Source: an uncultured Clostridia bacterium (GTDB lineage: Bacteria; Bacillota; Clostridia; Oscillospirales; Acutalibacteraceae). From it: a stretch of DNA of 64,000 nt. Numbering within the stretch: position 1 is the first letter of the stretch; every line of letters starts with the position of its first letter. The notes beneath the pieces are model-generated. The model saw only the letters and a program-made list of their open reading frames with translations. It had not been told where the DNA came from and did no database searches. Below, piece by piece: positions 56,164-64,000 of the stretch. Where the stretch lies: contig CALWUY010000050.1 in assembly GCA_944384855.1 (NCBI GenBank), forward strand, positions 1 through 64,000, written 5' to 3'. Both the position numbers and the translations under genes were made by a program.

Positions 56164-56874
56164 ATGAATTTACAGAGACTTGACAAAATAATATCATCAC
56201 AGACAGGTATTTCACGAAAAGAAGCCCGTGCCGACATAAGGAGAGGCCTTGTCAGCGCGGACGGGAATACGGTAAAAGACTGCTCGGCTCAGTTTGATGC
56301 GGAAAAATCGCAGATCTCCTACAAGGGACAAGCATTAAACTACAAAAAATTCATATATATTATAATGAACAAGCCGAAGGGAGTGCTTTCGGCCTCAAAT
56401 GACAGGACTCGGAAAACAGTGGTTGATCTGGTTCCCGAAGATTTAAAAAGAAACGGTTTATTTCCGGCAGGCCGGTTGGACCGCGACACTACAGGGTTAC
56501 TTATAATCACCGATGACGGAGATTTCGCACACAGGATTATTTCGCCGAAAAAGCACATATATAAGACTTATATGGCGGAACTTGACGGAGAAGTCACAGA
56601 TGAAATGAAGAGAGTTTTTGCGAACGGTGTCGTTTTGGCAGACGGGACTGTATGCAGACCGGCAGAACTCACGGCATATAACGGCAACTGTGCAACGGTA
56701 AAAATCTGCGAGGGAAAATACCATCAGATAAAGCGGATGTTTGGTACGGTAGGGCTTGGAGTGAACAGCCTTAAACGCACTGCTGTAGGAAAACTGCGGC
56801 TTGACGAAGACCTTCTGCCCGGGCAAAGCCGTGAATTGACCGACCGGGAACTTAAATTAATCTTTAAAAATTAG
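56164..56874 (+). CDS. Pseudouridine synthase, RsuA/RluB family
   Basis: A 236-residue RNA-modifying enzyme: N-terminal S4 domain (LDKIISSQTGISRKEARADIRRGLV), then a catalytic domain with the nucleophile Asp in GRLDRDTTGLLIITDDG and the KYHQIKRMF motif. It acts on 16S or 23S rRNA; the site cannot be told. Confidence 0.92.
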   Translation: MNLQRLDKIISSQTGISRKEARADIRRGLVSADGNTVKDCSAQFDAEKSQISYKGQALNYKKFIYIIMNKPKGVLSASNDRTRKTVVDLVPEDLKRNGLFPAGRLDRDTTGLLIITDDGDFAHRIISPKKHIYKTYMAELDGEVTDEMKRVFANGVVLADGTVCRPAELTAYNGNCATVKICEGKYHQIKRMFGTVGLGVNSLKRTAVGKLRLDEDLLPGQSRELTDRELKLIFKN

Positions 56875-56993
56875 TATGCATAATAAACAAAATATTCACT
56901 TTAACATTGGATACATTAAGTATAGCAATTTATTTGCAAGTTTGATATAATACTAACGTTAATATTACGATCAATCGTATAGGAGGCTATTAT

Positions 56994-58136
56994 ATGGCAA
57001 GTTTATCCCTTCGCAACGTATACAAGAGATATCCCGGCGGCGTAACAGCTGTTTCAGATTTCAATCTTGAAATACAGGACAAAGAGTTTATAATACTCGT
57101 AGGTCCTTCAGGTTGCGGTAAATCGACCACTTTGAGAATGGTGGCAGGTCTTGAAGAGATTTCTGACGGTGAAATATATATCGGCGACCGTTTGGTAAAC
57201 GATGTTGCTCCGAAAGACCGTGACATAGCGATGGTTTTCCAGAACTATGCACTTTATCCCCATATGACAGTGTTCGACAATATGGCATTTGGTCTTAAGC
57301 TGCGCAAAACTCCGAAGGAGGAAATCAAGCGCAGAGTTGAAGAGGCCGCACGTATTCTTGATATATCACATCTGCTTGAGCGTAAACCGAAGGCTTTGTC
57401 AGGCGGTCAGCGTCAGCGTGTTGCCTTAGGACGTGCGATTGTCCGTGAGCCTAAGGTATTCCTTCTCGACGAACCTCTTTCAAACTTGGACGCCAAGCTG
57501 CGCGCACAGATGCGTACCGAAATATCAAAGCTGCATCAGCGCTTAGGCACCACCTTCATTTATGTTACACACGATCAGACCGAAGCTATGACAATGGGTA
57601 CCCGTATCGTTGTAATGAAGAGCGGTATCATTCAGCAGGTTGACACACCTAACAATCTGTACCTTAAACCCTGCAATCTGTTTGTTGCCGGATTTATCGG
57701 ATCACCGCAGATGAACTTTATTGAGTCAAAGCTTCTCAAAGAGGGCGATGATTTCTATGTTGAGTTCGGTTCTGAGGATACCAAGACCCGTGCCGGTGTG
57801 AAATACAAAATCAAGCTTCCGGCTGAAAAGAACAAGAAGGACTGTCTGGTTCCGTACATTGATAAGGATATTATCATGGGAATACGTCCTGAGAACGTAC
57901 ACAATGAGGAAGATCTGCTTGCGGCAAACAAAGACGGTATAGTTGAAGCCGACGTTGAAGTTACCGAGCTTATGGGTGCAGAAACTTATCTGTATATGAA
58001 CTGTGAAGGTCAGGCAATTAACGCACGTGTTGCTCCTACAAACACAGCCAAGCCGGGCGATAAGATCAAGATTGCAATAGCTCCTTCAAAGATTCATTTA
58101 TTTGACAAAGAAACCGAGCTTACAATCACCAACTGA
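56994..58136 (+). CDS. msmX: Sugar ABC transporter ATPase, MsmX/UgpC type
   Basis: A 380-residue ABC ATPase: Walker [10 protein letters not shown], signature LSGGQRQR, Walker [13 protein letters not shown], switch [10 protein letters not shown], and C-terminal TOBE domains (MGIRPENVH). No permeases or binding proteins are adjacent, so it is probably a shared ATPase serving several sugar importers, as known for MsmX. AGGAGG precedes ATG 56994. Confidence 0.9.
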   Translation: MASLSLRNVYKRYPGGVTAVSDFNLEIQDKEFIILVGPSGCGKSTTLRMVAGLEEISDGEIYIGDRLVNDVAPKDRDIAMVFQNYALYPHMTVFDNMAFGLKLRKTPKEEIKRRVEEAARILDISHLLERKPKALSGGQRQRVALGRAIVREPKVFLLDEPLSNLDAKLRAQMRTEISKLHQRLGTTFIYVTHDQTEAMTMGTRIVVMKSGIIQQVDTPNNLYLKPCNLFVAGFIGSPQMNFIESKLLKEGDDFYVEFGSEDTKTRAGVKYKIKLPAEKNKKDCLVPYIDKDIIMGIRPENVHNEEDLLAANKDGIVEADVEVTELMGAETYLYMNCEGQAINARVAPTNTAKPGDKIKIAIAPSKIHLFDKETELTITN

Positions 58137-58149
58137 TAATTGATTTTTT

Positions 58150-58180
58150 CAGAGCATTCGAAAGAATGCTCTGATTTTTT
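58150..58180 (+). terminator. Terminator of msmX
   Basis: CAGAGCATTC (58150-58159) pairs with GAATGCTCTG (58164-58173), GAAA tetraloop, followed by ATTTTTT. Confidence 0.88.
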
Positions 58181-58204
58181 ATCGGAAAAAATTGATACAC
58201 CCTC

Positions 58205-58233
58205 TTGCAAGAAATATGTTTATAGAGTATAAT
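58205..58233 (+). promoter_or_regulatory. Promoter of the F420-ligase-like gene
   Basis: TTGCAA at 58205-58210 and TATAAT at 58228-58233, 17-bp spacing. Confidence 0.7.
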
Positions 58234-58334
58234 AATTCAGTTAAGGACAAAGCTGTCAGGCTGCTGTAATGCTATGTTCTGAAGAAAGTATTTTATTATT
58301 CAACAAACAAAATACATATAACGGAGGAAAAAGT

Positions 58335-59534
58335 ATGTCAGAAAAAACTCGTTTAGTCGGAACCGTCTCGAGAGGTATACGCTGTCCGATAATAAGGCAG
58401 GGTGACGATCTCGCAAAAATTGTGGCAGACAGTGTACTTGAAGCCGCAAAGAGCGAAGGTTTTTCACTTAATGACCGTGATGTAATTTCGGTCACAGAAT
58501 CCATAGTAGCAAGATCGCAGGGGAACTACGCCGATATTGACGATATTGCAGCCGATGTAAAATCGAAATTCGGTTCGGATACGATAGGAGTAATATTTCC
58601 TATTTTATCACGCAACCGTTTTGCAATTTGCCTGAAAGGCATAGCTAAGGCCGCGCGTAAAATAGTTTTAATGCTGGCATATCCTTCAGACGAAGTAGGC
58701 AATGAGCTTGCCGACTGGGACAAGCTGGACGAAGCCGGAATCAATCCATATTCAGATATTTTGACGCTTGAGCGTTACCGTGAGGTTTTCGGGGTACATC
58801 CGTTGCCGTTCACCGGAGTAGATTATGTAGAATACTATGAAAATCTTATAAAGGAATGCGGAGCGGAGGTTGAAATAATATTCGCCAATCAGGCAACTGC
58901 GATTTTAAAGTATACTGACAAAGTGTTAGCCTGTGATATACACACCCGTGCGCGCACAAAACGTCTCTTGAAATCCGCGGGAGCGAAAATTGTTTTAGGG
59001 CTTGACGATATTCTCACTTCACCTGTAAACGGAAGCGGTTACAACGAAAATTACGGACTTTTAGGTTCAAACAAGTCAACCGAAGAAAGAATCAAGTTAT
59101 TCCCTCGTGACTGCGGACCTGTGGTTCTGGAAATTCAGAAACGCATAAAAGAGGCCACCGGCAAAAACGTTGAAGTTATGGTTTACGGCGACGGAGCCTT
59201 TAAAGATCCCAAGGGTAAAATCTGGGAGCTTGCCGATCCGGTAGTATCTCCCGCGTTTACGGACGGACTTATAGGCACACCCAACGAATTAAAGCTAAAA
59301 TATCTTGCTGATAACGATTTCAAAGATCTTTCGGGAGACGAGTTAAAGGAAGCAATTTCGGCGAGTATCCGAGCTAAAAGCGGGAGCTTGGTCGGCAATA
59401 TGGCGGCGCAGGGAACCACACCTCGACAGCTGACCGATCTGATAGGCTCACTCTGCGATCTGACCTCCGGCTCAGGCGATAAAGGCACACCGGTAGTACT
59501 GGTTCAGGGATATTTTGACAACTATACAAATTAA
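58335..59534 (+). CDS. Coenzyme F420:L-glutamate ligase-like (CofE family) protein
   Basis: A 399-residue protein starting at ATG 58335 after CGGAGGA. GDDLAKIVADSVLEAA, DRDVISVTESIVARSQGN and later GSDKGTPVVL-type segments match the CofE/FbiB ligase fold. CofE adds glutamates to F420, but no other F420 gene is here and fermentative Clostridia usually lack F420. It is also longer than archaeal CofE (~250), so it probably ligates an amino acid to another metabolite. Monocistronic or with guaA (27 bp gap). Confidence 0.78.
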   Translation: MSEKTRLVGTVSRGIRCPIIRQGDDLAKIVADSVLEAAKSEGFSLNDRDVISVTESIVARSQGNYADIDDIAADVKSKFGSDTIGVIFPILSRNRFAICLKGIAKAARKIVLMLAYPSDEVGNELADWDKLDEAGINPYSDILTLERYREVFGVHPLPFTGVDYVEYYENLIKECGAEVEIIFANQATAILKYTDKVLACDIHTRARTKRLLKSAGAKIVLGLDDILTSPVNGSGYNENYGLLGSNKSTEERIKLFPRDCGPVVLEIQKRIKEATGKNVEVMVYGDGAFKDPKGKIWELADPVVSPAFTDGLIGTPNELKLKYLADNDFKDLSGDELKEAISASIRAKSGSLVGNMAAQGTTPRQLTDLIGSLCDLTSGSGDKGTPVVLVQGYFDNYTN

Positions 59535-59561
59535 TCCGCATATAAATGGGAGGAATTTAAA

Positions 59562-60563
59562 ATGGATAATAACAGACGTCCGGAGGATATGGCACGCATA
59601 ACCACACAGGAAGCGGCGAAAAAATTTATAGATGAAAAAATCTCGGAAATACGCGCACAGGTTGGAGACAAAAAAGTATTGTTAGCGCTTTCAGGCGGTG
59701 TAGACAGTTCGGTTGTGGCGGCAATACTGATAAAAGCGATAGGCAATCAGCTTACCTGTGTGCATGTTAATCACGGGTTAATGAGAAAAAACGAAAGCGA
59801 AAATGTAATAAAGGTATTCAAGGACGAGATGAACGCAAATCTGATATATGTTGATGCGACCGACCGTTTTCTGAGCCTGCTTGAAAATGTTTCTGATCCA
59901 GAGCGCAAGAGAAAAATAATAGGCGCGGAATTTATAAATGTATTTGCGGAAGAAGCCCGCAAACTTGACAATATATCATTTTTAGGACAGGGCACTATAT
60001 ATCCTGATATTTTAGAAAGCTTCAAACAAGCAGAGGGAAAGCAGGCGGTCAAATCTCACCATAACGTCGGAGGATTGCCGGAAGATCTGAAGTTTGAATT
60101 AGTGGAACCGTTGAAGCTGTTGTACAAAGACGAAGTACGTGTGGTAGGCGAGGCACTGGGGTTACCGAGAGAAATGGTATACCGTCAGCCGTTTCCGGGT
60201 CCGGGGCTTGGCGTAAGGTGTCTGGGAGCTATAACACGCGACAGGCTTAACGCGCTGAGAGAGGCGGACGCAATACTGAGAGAGGAATTTAACCGCAGCG
60301 GATTAGGCGAAAAAGTATGGCAGTATTTTATAATCGTACCTGATATCAAAAGCGTAGGAGTAAAGGACGGCAGCAGGTATGAAGGCTGGCCGGCGATAAT
60401 ACGCGCAGTGAATACGACAGATGCAATTACGGCAACAATAGAGGAAGTACCGTATGAAATTCTTCACAGAATAACTGACCGCATCACGAAAGAAGTAGAA
60501 GGAATAAACCGAGTATTAATGGATTTGACACCCAAGCCCGTAGGCACGATCGAGTGGGAATGA
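59562..60563 (+). CDS. guaA: GMP synthase, ATP-pyrophosphatase subunit only
   Basis: A 333-residue protein comprising the PP-loop domain (LSGGVDSSVVA at about 43-53) and the dimerisation domain (RQPFPGPGLGVRCLG; ending KPVGTIEWE). The ~190-residue N-terminal glutamine amidotransferase domain of bacterial GuaA (~515 residues) is absent, and ATG 59562 with GGGAGGA shows this is the native start, not a break. It must use free ammonia or a separate glutaminase subunit, as in archaea. Its 3' end abuts an apparent mobile-element remnant. Confidence 0.9.
   Translation: MDNNRRPEDMARITTQEAAKKFIDEKISEIRAQVGDKKVLLALSGGVDSSVVAAILIKAIGNQLTCVHVNHGLMRKNESENVIKVFKDEMNANLIYVDATDRFLSLLENVSDPERKRKIIGAEFINVFAEEARKLDNISFLGQGTIYPDILESFKQAEGKQAVKSHHNVGGLPEDLKFELVEPLKLLYKDEVRVVGEALGLPREMVYRQPFPGPGLGVRCLGAITRDRLNALREADAILREEFNRSGLGEKVWQYFIIVPDIKSVGVKDGSRYEGWPAIIRAVNTTDAITATIEEVPYEILHRITDRITKEVEGINRVLMDLTPKPVGTIEWE
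60550..60559 (+). repeat. Candidate left attachment site in the guaA 3' end
   Basis: TCGAGTGGGA, within the last guaA codons, recurs at 63196-63205. The guaA 3' end is a known integration site for genomic islands and conjugative elements. Confidence 0.5.
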
Positions 60564-60576
60564 TTTCGCACCCGTG

Positions 60577-60604
60577 AAAAAGCCCGTAAATAAAGGCTTT
60601 TCGC
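60577..60604 (+). terminator. Terminator of guaA
   Basis: AAAAGCC pairs with GGCTTTT (60595-60601); weak T-tract. Confidence 0.55.
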
Positions 60605-60622
60605 CGTTTGAAAGCCCTCTGT

Positions 60623-60640
60623 GGCAACAAAATGGCAACA
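60623..60640 (+). repeat. 11-bp-spaced GGCAACA direct repeats at left end of island
   Basis: GGCAACA at 60623 and 60634. A matching pair GATAACA at 63080 and 63091 lies near the right end, with the same AAAATG spacer. They resemble integrase arm-binding repeats of tyrosine-recombinase elements. Confidence 0.5.
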
Positions 60641-60663
60641 TTATTTGAATACCAAAAAGTAAA

Positions 60664-60695
60664 GAGCTATCAGATTTTTAAAAATCTGATAGCTC
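60664..60695. repeat. 32-nt perfect palindrome
   Basis: 60664-60679 is the exact reverse complement of 60680-60695 (GAGCTATCAGATTTTT arm). A related hairpin with GAGCTAACAGA arms lies at 63301-63340. Confidence 0.7.
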
Positions 60696-60916
60696 GTTTG
60701 TTAGAAGCGCTACCCACCCATAAGTTTAACTGTTACCACGCTTATATTGACAAACAGGCAGAAGAAATGTTTTTCCGGTTGGTAAAACAATTTTCCGAAA
60801 AAGAAAATGTAACGGAAAAGCTTAAAGCTGAAAATCAAATGATTTGGGTGCAAAAGATGAATAACATCCGCAGCAGAGCCACAGAAATTGTAAACCACGA
60901 TATAATTTACAACTAA
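60696..60916 (+). pseudogene. TnpV-like transposon protein, C-terminal remnant
   Basis: The frame encodes YIDKQAEEMFFRLVKQF, then ENVTEKLKAENQMIWVQKM and NNIRSRATEIV, a close fit to the C-terminal half of TnpV proteins of Clostridia transposons. The N-terminal half is missing: upstream the frame runs through a palindrome and guaA-proximal sequence. It is a relic of a mobile element. Confidence 0.7.
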
Positions 60917-60923
60917 CCGAAGT

Positions 60924-60959
60924 ATGGCGGCAGAGATTCTTCTCTCTGCCGTCATTTTT
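60924..60959 (+). terminator. Terminator after the tnpV remnant
   Basis: ATGGCGGCAGAGA pairs with TCTCTGCCGTCAT (one G-T), followed by TTTTT. Confidence 0.8.
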
Positions 60960-61090
60960 GCGTATAGTGGAAAAACTTTATTCTTTATGATATAATTTTA
61001 AAAAAGTTAGCTATTTTTTAAGACCAACGCCGAAAAAAACGTACTTAATAAGTGAAAGCGCTTTTAGGTCAGACAAGGGAGGTGAACAAC

Positions 61091-61645
61091 ATGGATGATC
61101 TGAGAATTATTGAACTCTACTTTGAAAGGAACGAACTTGCAATTAAAGAAACGGATGCAAAGTATGGCAAGCTCTGTCATAGCATCGCCTACAATGTTTT
61201 ACACAATCACGAAGATTCGGAGGAATGTGTAAACGATACATACGTTGGTGTGTGGAATGCAATCCCGCCCACACGTCCTAACAATCTTATGTCGTTTGTC
61301 TGTAAGATTGCGAGAAATCTATCTTTGAAGCGATTTGAGTTTATGAAACGTGAAAAACGGACGGCAGAGGTGCTTCTATCCTTAGATGAACTTGCGGCAG
61401 TATTGCCGGACGAACGGTATGCTCCTGATGTGAGTGATGAGGATGTTGGTAAACTGATCAGTGCGTTCTTGCGTAATCAAAAAGAAGAGGCACGAAATGT
61501 CTTTATTCGAAAGTATTTCTTCTTCGATACCATCGGAGATATTGCAGAGCGCTTCGGCTTTACCGAGAGTAAGATCAAAAATATGTTGTTCTACACCCGA
61601 AACAAACTAAGAGACTATCTCATTAAGGAGGGCGTTGAAATATGA
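61091..61645 (+). CDS. ECF-type RNA polymerase sigma factor
   Basis: A 184-residue sigma factor with region 2 (KYGKLCHSIAYNVLHNHEDSEECVNDTYVGVWNAIPP) and region 4 (TIGDIAERFGFTESKIKNMLFYTRNKLRDYL). ATG 61091 follows GGGAGGTGA. Its stop overlaps the next gene (ATGA), which encodes a membrane protein of anti-sigma type. Codon use (more GAT, GAA, TTT, fewer ATA) differs by eye from the neighbours, consistent with transfer. Confidence 0.88.
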   Translation: MDDLRIIELYFERNELAIKETDAKYGKLCHSIAYNVLHNHEDSEECVNDTYVGVWNAIPPTRPNNLMSFVCKIARNLSLKRFEFMKREKRTAEVLLSLDELAAVLPDERYAPDVSDEDVGKLISAFLRNQKEEARNVFIRKYFFFDTIGDIAERFGFTESKIKNMLFYTRNKLRDYLIKEGVEI

Positions 61646-62931
61646 AGAAACCGAGATTTTCAAATGCCATCGGTAACCTCGATGATGACCTCGTTGAAGC
61701 TGCCGCAGAGTGCAAACGAAAGGAAAAGCCAAACTTTTGGCTTAAATGGGGTTCCGTAGCAGCCTGTTTTGCTGTTGTAGCCGTTGCTGTCACGTTTATT
61801 TTACCTTCGTTGTCGGATATTGGTAAAGTGCCCGGCGGAGAAAAAACACCCAATGCAAACGAAGGGAGATATAAAGAGTTCCTTGTAACGGAAGATGATC
61901 TTGCTATTATGTGGCCGTGGGATTATTTATCCGAATCCGAAAGGTATTATGAGTTGATGCTTGATGGCGTCAAATTCACAAAAAATGGCGGTCGAACAAT
62001 TTCCGAGGAATTTGTTGGAGAAAAGATTGGCACATATTCTATCGTGGGATATGATCATGTCACCGAAGAACGGCACACAGTTGATGCGGATGTTTATCTA
62101 ATAGATAATGTGAACAGAGACGAATTTGTTGCTGTTAAGTTGTCGGGTAAGTTTTATTCGTATAAGAAGGAAGAATACAATCCACCCAACACTTTAGGCG
62201 AACTATTTGAAAACGTGGATTTGTCAAAACTAACTTCATTGGAACGATTTTCCGAAGGTGACGGCGGAGCGGACGGTAAATATTATAAACTGACGAATGA
62301 TGACTATATCTGGGACGTTTTATCTGATTGCGACGAAGCAACCTTCATCGAAGAAGATGGACTGAAGTGGAGCAAGTACGATAGGAATTATATCTCGTTT
62401 ACCGTTACCGCAAATGCATTGGGTGTGTACAAGCACGTTCTTACGATTACGGAAGACGGTTATTTAGATACGAATGTATTCAATTGGGGATATCTTTTCT
62501 ATATTGGCGAAGATGCTGCAAACAAGATAATTGAATATGCCCGCGAACACTCGGAAGAAGCGGAGTTTGAACCGTATGAGCAATCCATCTTCGGAAAAGT
62601 GACGAGCATTACCGATGAATATGTTTTGATTGATGACTCCTCTTTGTGTAATGATCCGTCGGAAGGTATTGTATACAAGATTCCGCTTAGCGATATACGG
62701 ATATCCAGATACTTTGAAAAGAATTATATCAAAGAAGGTGAATATGTCAAAGTCGTATATGAGGGCGAAATTGATGTGCAAACTAATACGATAACATTCG
62801 CTCAAACGATAGCTGACGTGAACATCACGTTTGATAGCGGCAAAGAAGATGAGACACCGGAATTGGGCAGTGAAGAAACTGTAACCCATACAACATCGAG
62901 CAAGGCTGCAAATTTTCAGATTCCGGAATAA
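61642..62931 (+). CDS. Putative membrane-anchored anti-sigma factor
   Basis: A 429-residue protein: short cytoplasmic N-terminus (~1-36) starting FSNAIGNLDDDLVEAA, one membrane helix (~38-55), and a large extracytoplasmic region. The last ~90 residues form a possible OB-like domain (FGKVTSITDEYVLIDD, EGEYVKVVYEG) before a Thr/Ser tail. No zinc-binding motif is seen. Translational coupling to the ECF gene supports the anti-sigma role. The sensed signal is unknown. Confidence 0.75.
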   Translation: MKKPRFSNAIGNLDDDLVEAAAECKRKEKPNFWLKWGSVAACFAVVAVAVTFILPSLSDIGKVPGGEKTPNANEGRYKEFLVTEDDLAIMWPWDYLSESERYYELMLDGVKFTKNGGRTISEEFVGEKIGTYSIVGYDHVTEERHTVDADVYLIDNVNRDEFVAVKLSGKFYSYKKEEYNPPNTLGELFENVDLSKLTSLERFSEGDGGADGKYYKLTNDDYIWDVLSDCDEATFIEEDGLKWSKYDRNYISFTVTANALGVYKHVLTITEDGYLDTNVFNWGYLFYIGEDAANKIIEYAREHSEEAEFEPYEQSIFGKVTSITDEYVLIDDSSLCNDPSEGIVYKIPLSDIRISRYFEKNYIKEGEYVKVVYEGEIDVQTNTITFAQTIADVNITFDSGKEDETPELGSEETVTHTTSSKAANFQIPE

Positions 62932-62947
62932 ACTAATATGACACGAA

Positions 62948-62975
62948 AGGCGTCGCAGAAATGCGGCGCCTTTGC
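62948..62975 (+). terminator. Terminator of the sigma/anti-sigma pair
   Basis: AGGCGTCGC pairs with GCGGCGCCT (one G-T), then TTTGCTCT. The gap 62932-63339 holds no gene, only this hairpin, the repeats at 63065-63099 and the candidate att at 63196. Confidence 0.7.
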
Positions 62976-63064
62976 TCTAAATTTCCGAAACCTATTGAAA
63001 TCCTAATCAAAATAGTTTATAATATATTCAATCCCAAGTCCTCATTATCCACGGTAAAATTATT

Positions 63065-63099
63065 CTTGTTATCAATGTCGATAACAAAATGATAACAAG
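63065..63099. repeat. GATAACA repeats and inverted repeat near island right end
   Basis: CTTGTTATCA (63065-63074) is inverted at 63090-63099; between them GATAACA is repeated directly at 63080 and 63091, 11 bp apart. Same architecture as the pair at 60623. Confidence 0.5.
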
Positions 63100-63195
63100 G
63101 GCGGTTTAACACAGGATAATACAGATACATCGTGTATCAAAAAAATCAAGACTAACGAGAAGTAAAAATACATAAACAGAATTGTTTAGTCTTGG

Positions 63196-63205
63196 TCGAG
63201 TGGGA
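63196..63205 (+). repeat. Candidate right attachment site
   Basis: TCGAGTGGGA, identical to the guaA 3'-end sequence at 60550-60559. Confidence 0.45.
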
Positions 63206-63300
63206 GTAGAATGGAAAATTCTAAAACCCAGTAATAATGCGGGTTTGCACCATTTCAAAACCTTTGTTGATAAGATTTTGGCAATATCTTAAAAACATTC

Positions 63301-63340
63301 AAAAAGAGCTAACAGACAAAAAATCTGTTAGCTCTTTTTT
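63301..63340. terminator. Terminator of the lipoprotein gene
   Basis: AAAAAGAGCTAACAGA (63301-63316) pairs with 63324-63339; A/T runs on both sides. Confidence 0.8.
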
Positions 63341-63879
63341 TATTTATCGGTATTTTTATGAATTGTCAATACAGCCGTTACATCCCCGTCGCCTAAAATG
63401 GATTTAAGCTCGTCTTGCGAGATATTCTTTATTTTTCCGAGCCTTGTAAAATTCCAAGAATTCGTATCGTAGTAAATAACAAATTTATTACCTTGATACA
63501 GAATTAGGTCACCTGCTTCGGTTGTAATCTGTTTATTGTTTGTCGCAAGCGAAAATCCAAGCTCACCGACCTTTTCAAAATTGCCGTAATCGCTCATTTG
63601 AATTGTAATGTCGTTTTCTTTAAGCTTTTCTAAAAGTGCTTCTGCGCTTGAATTATCCTCAAGTTCAGCTTCTAAAACAGAATTTCCGATTTTAATATAA
63701 AATATCTGTTCTGTGTCCATATCATTTTCTGTACCCCTTTCGGCATTTTCGCTTTTCTCGGTTTGCTGTACGCTTGATGAATTTTCAACTTGTATTTTAT
63801 CTTCTGTCGGAGCATTTGATGAACACCCCGAGAAGATAATAAGGATTAAAAGCAATAAAAATAAAAATGATTTTTTCAT
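63340..63879 (-). CDS. Cyclophilin-like fold lipoprotein
   Basis: A ~179-residue lipoprotein with signal MKKSFLFLLLLILIIFSGC (Cys lipobox) and a Ser/Glu/Gln linker. Residues ~60-179 match the bacterial cyclophilin-like domain (IKIGNSVLEAELEDNSSAEALLEKLKE, then GNKFVIYYDTNSWNFTRLGKI). It is not an expected prolyl isomerase; function unknown. ATG 63879 lies 5 bp after the upstream gene's stop and has no ribosome site, so it likely relies on reinitiation. Confidence 0.8.
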   Translation of the reverse strand: MKKSFLFLLLLILIIFSGCSSNAPTEDKIQVENSSSVQQTEKSENAERGTENDMDTEQIFYIKIGNSVLEAELEDNSSAEALLEKLKENDITIQMSDYGNFEKVGELGFSLATNNKQITTEAGDLILYQGNKFVIYYDTNSWNFTRLGKIKNISQDELKSILGDGDVTAVLTIHKNTDK

Positions 63880-63884
63880 AACAA

Positions 63885-64000
63885 TCACAAGCACATTTTA
63901 TAAATTGCTTCTACATCATCAGCAACGAGTTCTTTCGGTCCTGATATTACAGAGCCTGCGCAAGCGTGCTTTGCCATAGCCTTAAAGTGCTTTTCATCAA
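63885..64000 (-). CDS. Iron-containing alcohol dehydrogenase, C-terminal end (partial)
   Basis: The minus-strand frame from the right edge to TGA at 63885-63887 encodes DEKHFKAMAKHACAG and then LVADDVEAIYKMCL. The HF--MA--A pattern and the ending DV-AIYKM are those of iron-dependent alcohol/butanol dehydrogenases. Only ~37 residues are visible, so the class is tentative. It is coupled to the lipoprotein gene. Confidence 0.65.
   Translation of the reverse strand, partial: DEKHFKAMAKHACAGSVISGPKELVADDVEAIYKMCL

Noticed and set aside
61790..62931. Anti-sigma gene region as an adhesin or enzyme
   Set aside because: One membrane helix near the N-terminus and coupling to an ECF sigma gene fit an anti-sigma role better; no catalytic motif is seen.

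Overview
The window looks like a chromosomal segment of a fermentative, saccharolytic anaerobe of the class Clostridia (Ruminococcaceae/Oscillospiraceae-like or a related gut lineage). This rests on low-GC Gram-positive gene content and promoters (TTGACA-17-TATAAT), strong GGAGG ribosome sites, two oxygen-sensitive [FeFe] hydrogenases, bifunctional alcohol dehydrogenase AdhE, a ferredoxin-type aldo/keto reductase, and many glycan genes with AraC regulators. Species cannot be fixed from the sequence alone. No rRNA, CRISPR array or intact transposase is present.

Layout. 1-6240: the end of adhE followed by a hydrogen/redox module (small-molecule-kinase-like protein, two thioredoxin-fold [2Fe-2S] proteins, a PAS-containing sensory [FeFe] hydrogenase, a SpoIIE-type phosphatase, and a group-B-like [FeFe] hydrogenase). 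6456-9330: MATE exporter, divergent LysR regulator and a half-size EamA transporter. 9350-14304: GH2 and DUF4965 glycan genes with a divergent AraC regulator. 14350-21251: an F-type ATP synthase operon of unusual architecture: subunit a carries a duplicated N-terminus, subunit c has a signal-peptide-like extension, and a delta C-terminal domain is fused to alpha while no delta gene is present. 21215-22137: three long hairpins and two truncated pseudogenes. 22271-28797: complete phosphate operon pstSCAB-phoU-phoB-phoR (minus strand) with a Pho-box array. 28863-33250: mntP, queT-like, rhaA, DUF4190-like protein, lgt-like, pqqD-like. 33247-38873: OPT transporter, pepD, hemolysin III, an intergenic DnaA-box cluster and a phosphoglycerate mutase. 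38984-52201: a loose accessory region of glycoside hydrolases, galE, tRNA-Arg, a UroD-like protein, two AraC regulators, a Gfo/Idh/MocA oxidoreductase, a decayed transporter, tRNA-Ala, PAP2, esterase, aldo/keto reductase and a second GH2. 52206-60563: housekeeping genes birA, efp, a CD1247-like protein, ispD, ispF, a DUF4830-like protein, a pseudouridine synthase, an MsmX-type ATPase, an F420-ligase-like protein and a GMP synthase lacking its amidotransferase domain. 60550-63205: a small island abutting guaA, bounded by a short direct repeat and holding a tnpV remnant plus an ECF sigma/anti-sigma pair. 63340-64000: a cyclophilin-like lipoprotein coupled to the 3' end of an iron alcohol dehydrogenase.

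Together the genes describe a fermenter that disposes of electrons as H2 and ethanol, apparently senses H2 or redox state with a hydrogenase-phosphatase pair, and takes apart plant-type glycans (beta-mannosidase-like enzymes, rhamnose isomerase, shared sugar-ABC ATPase). The most unusual pieces are the rearranged ATP synthase and the sensory hydrogenase module.
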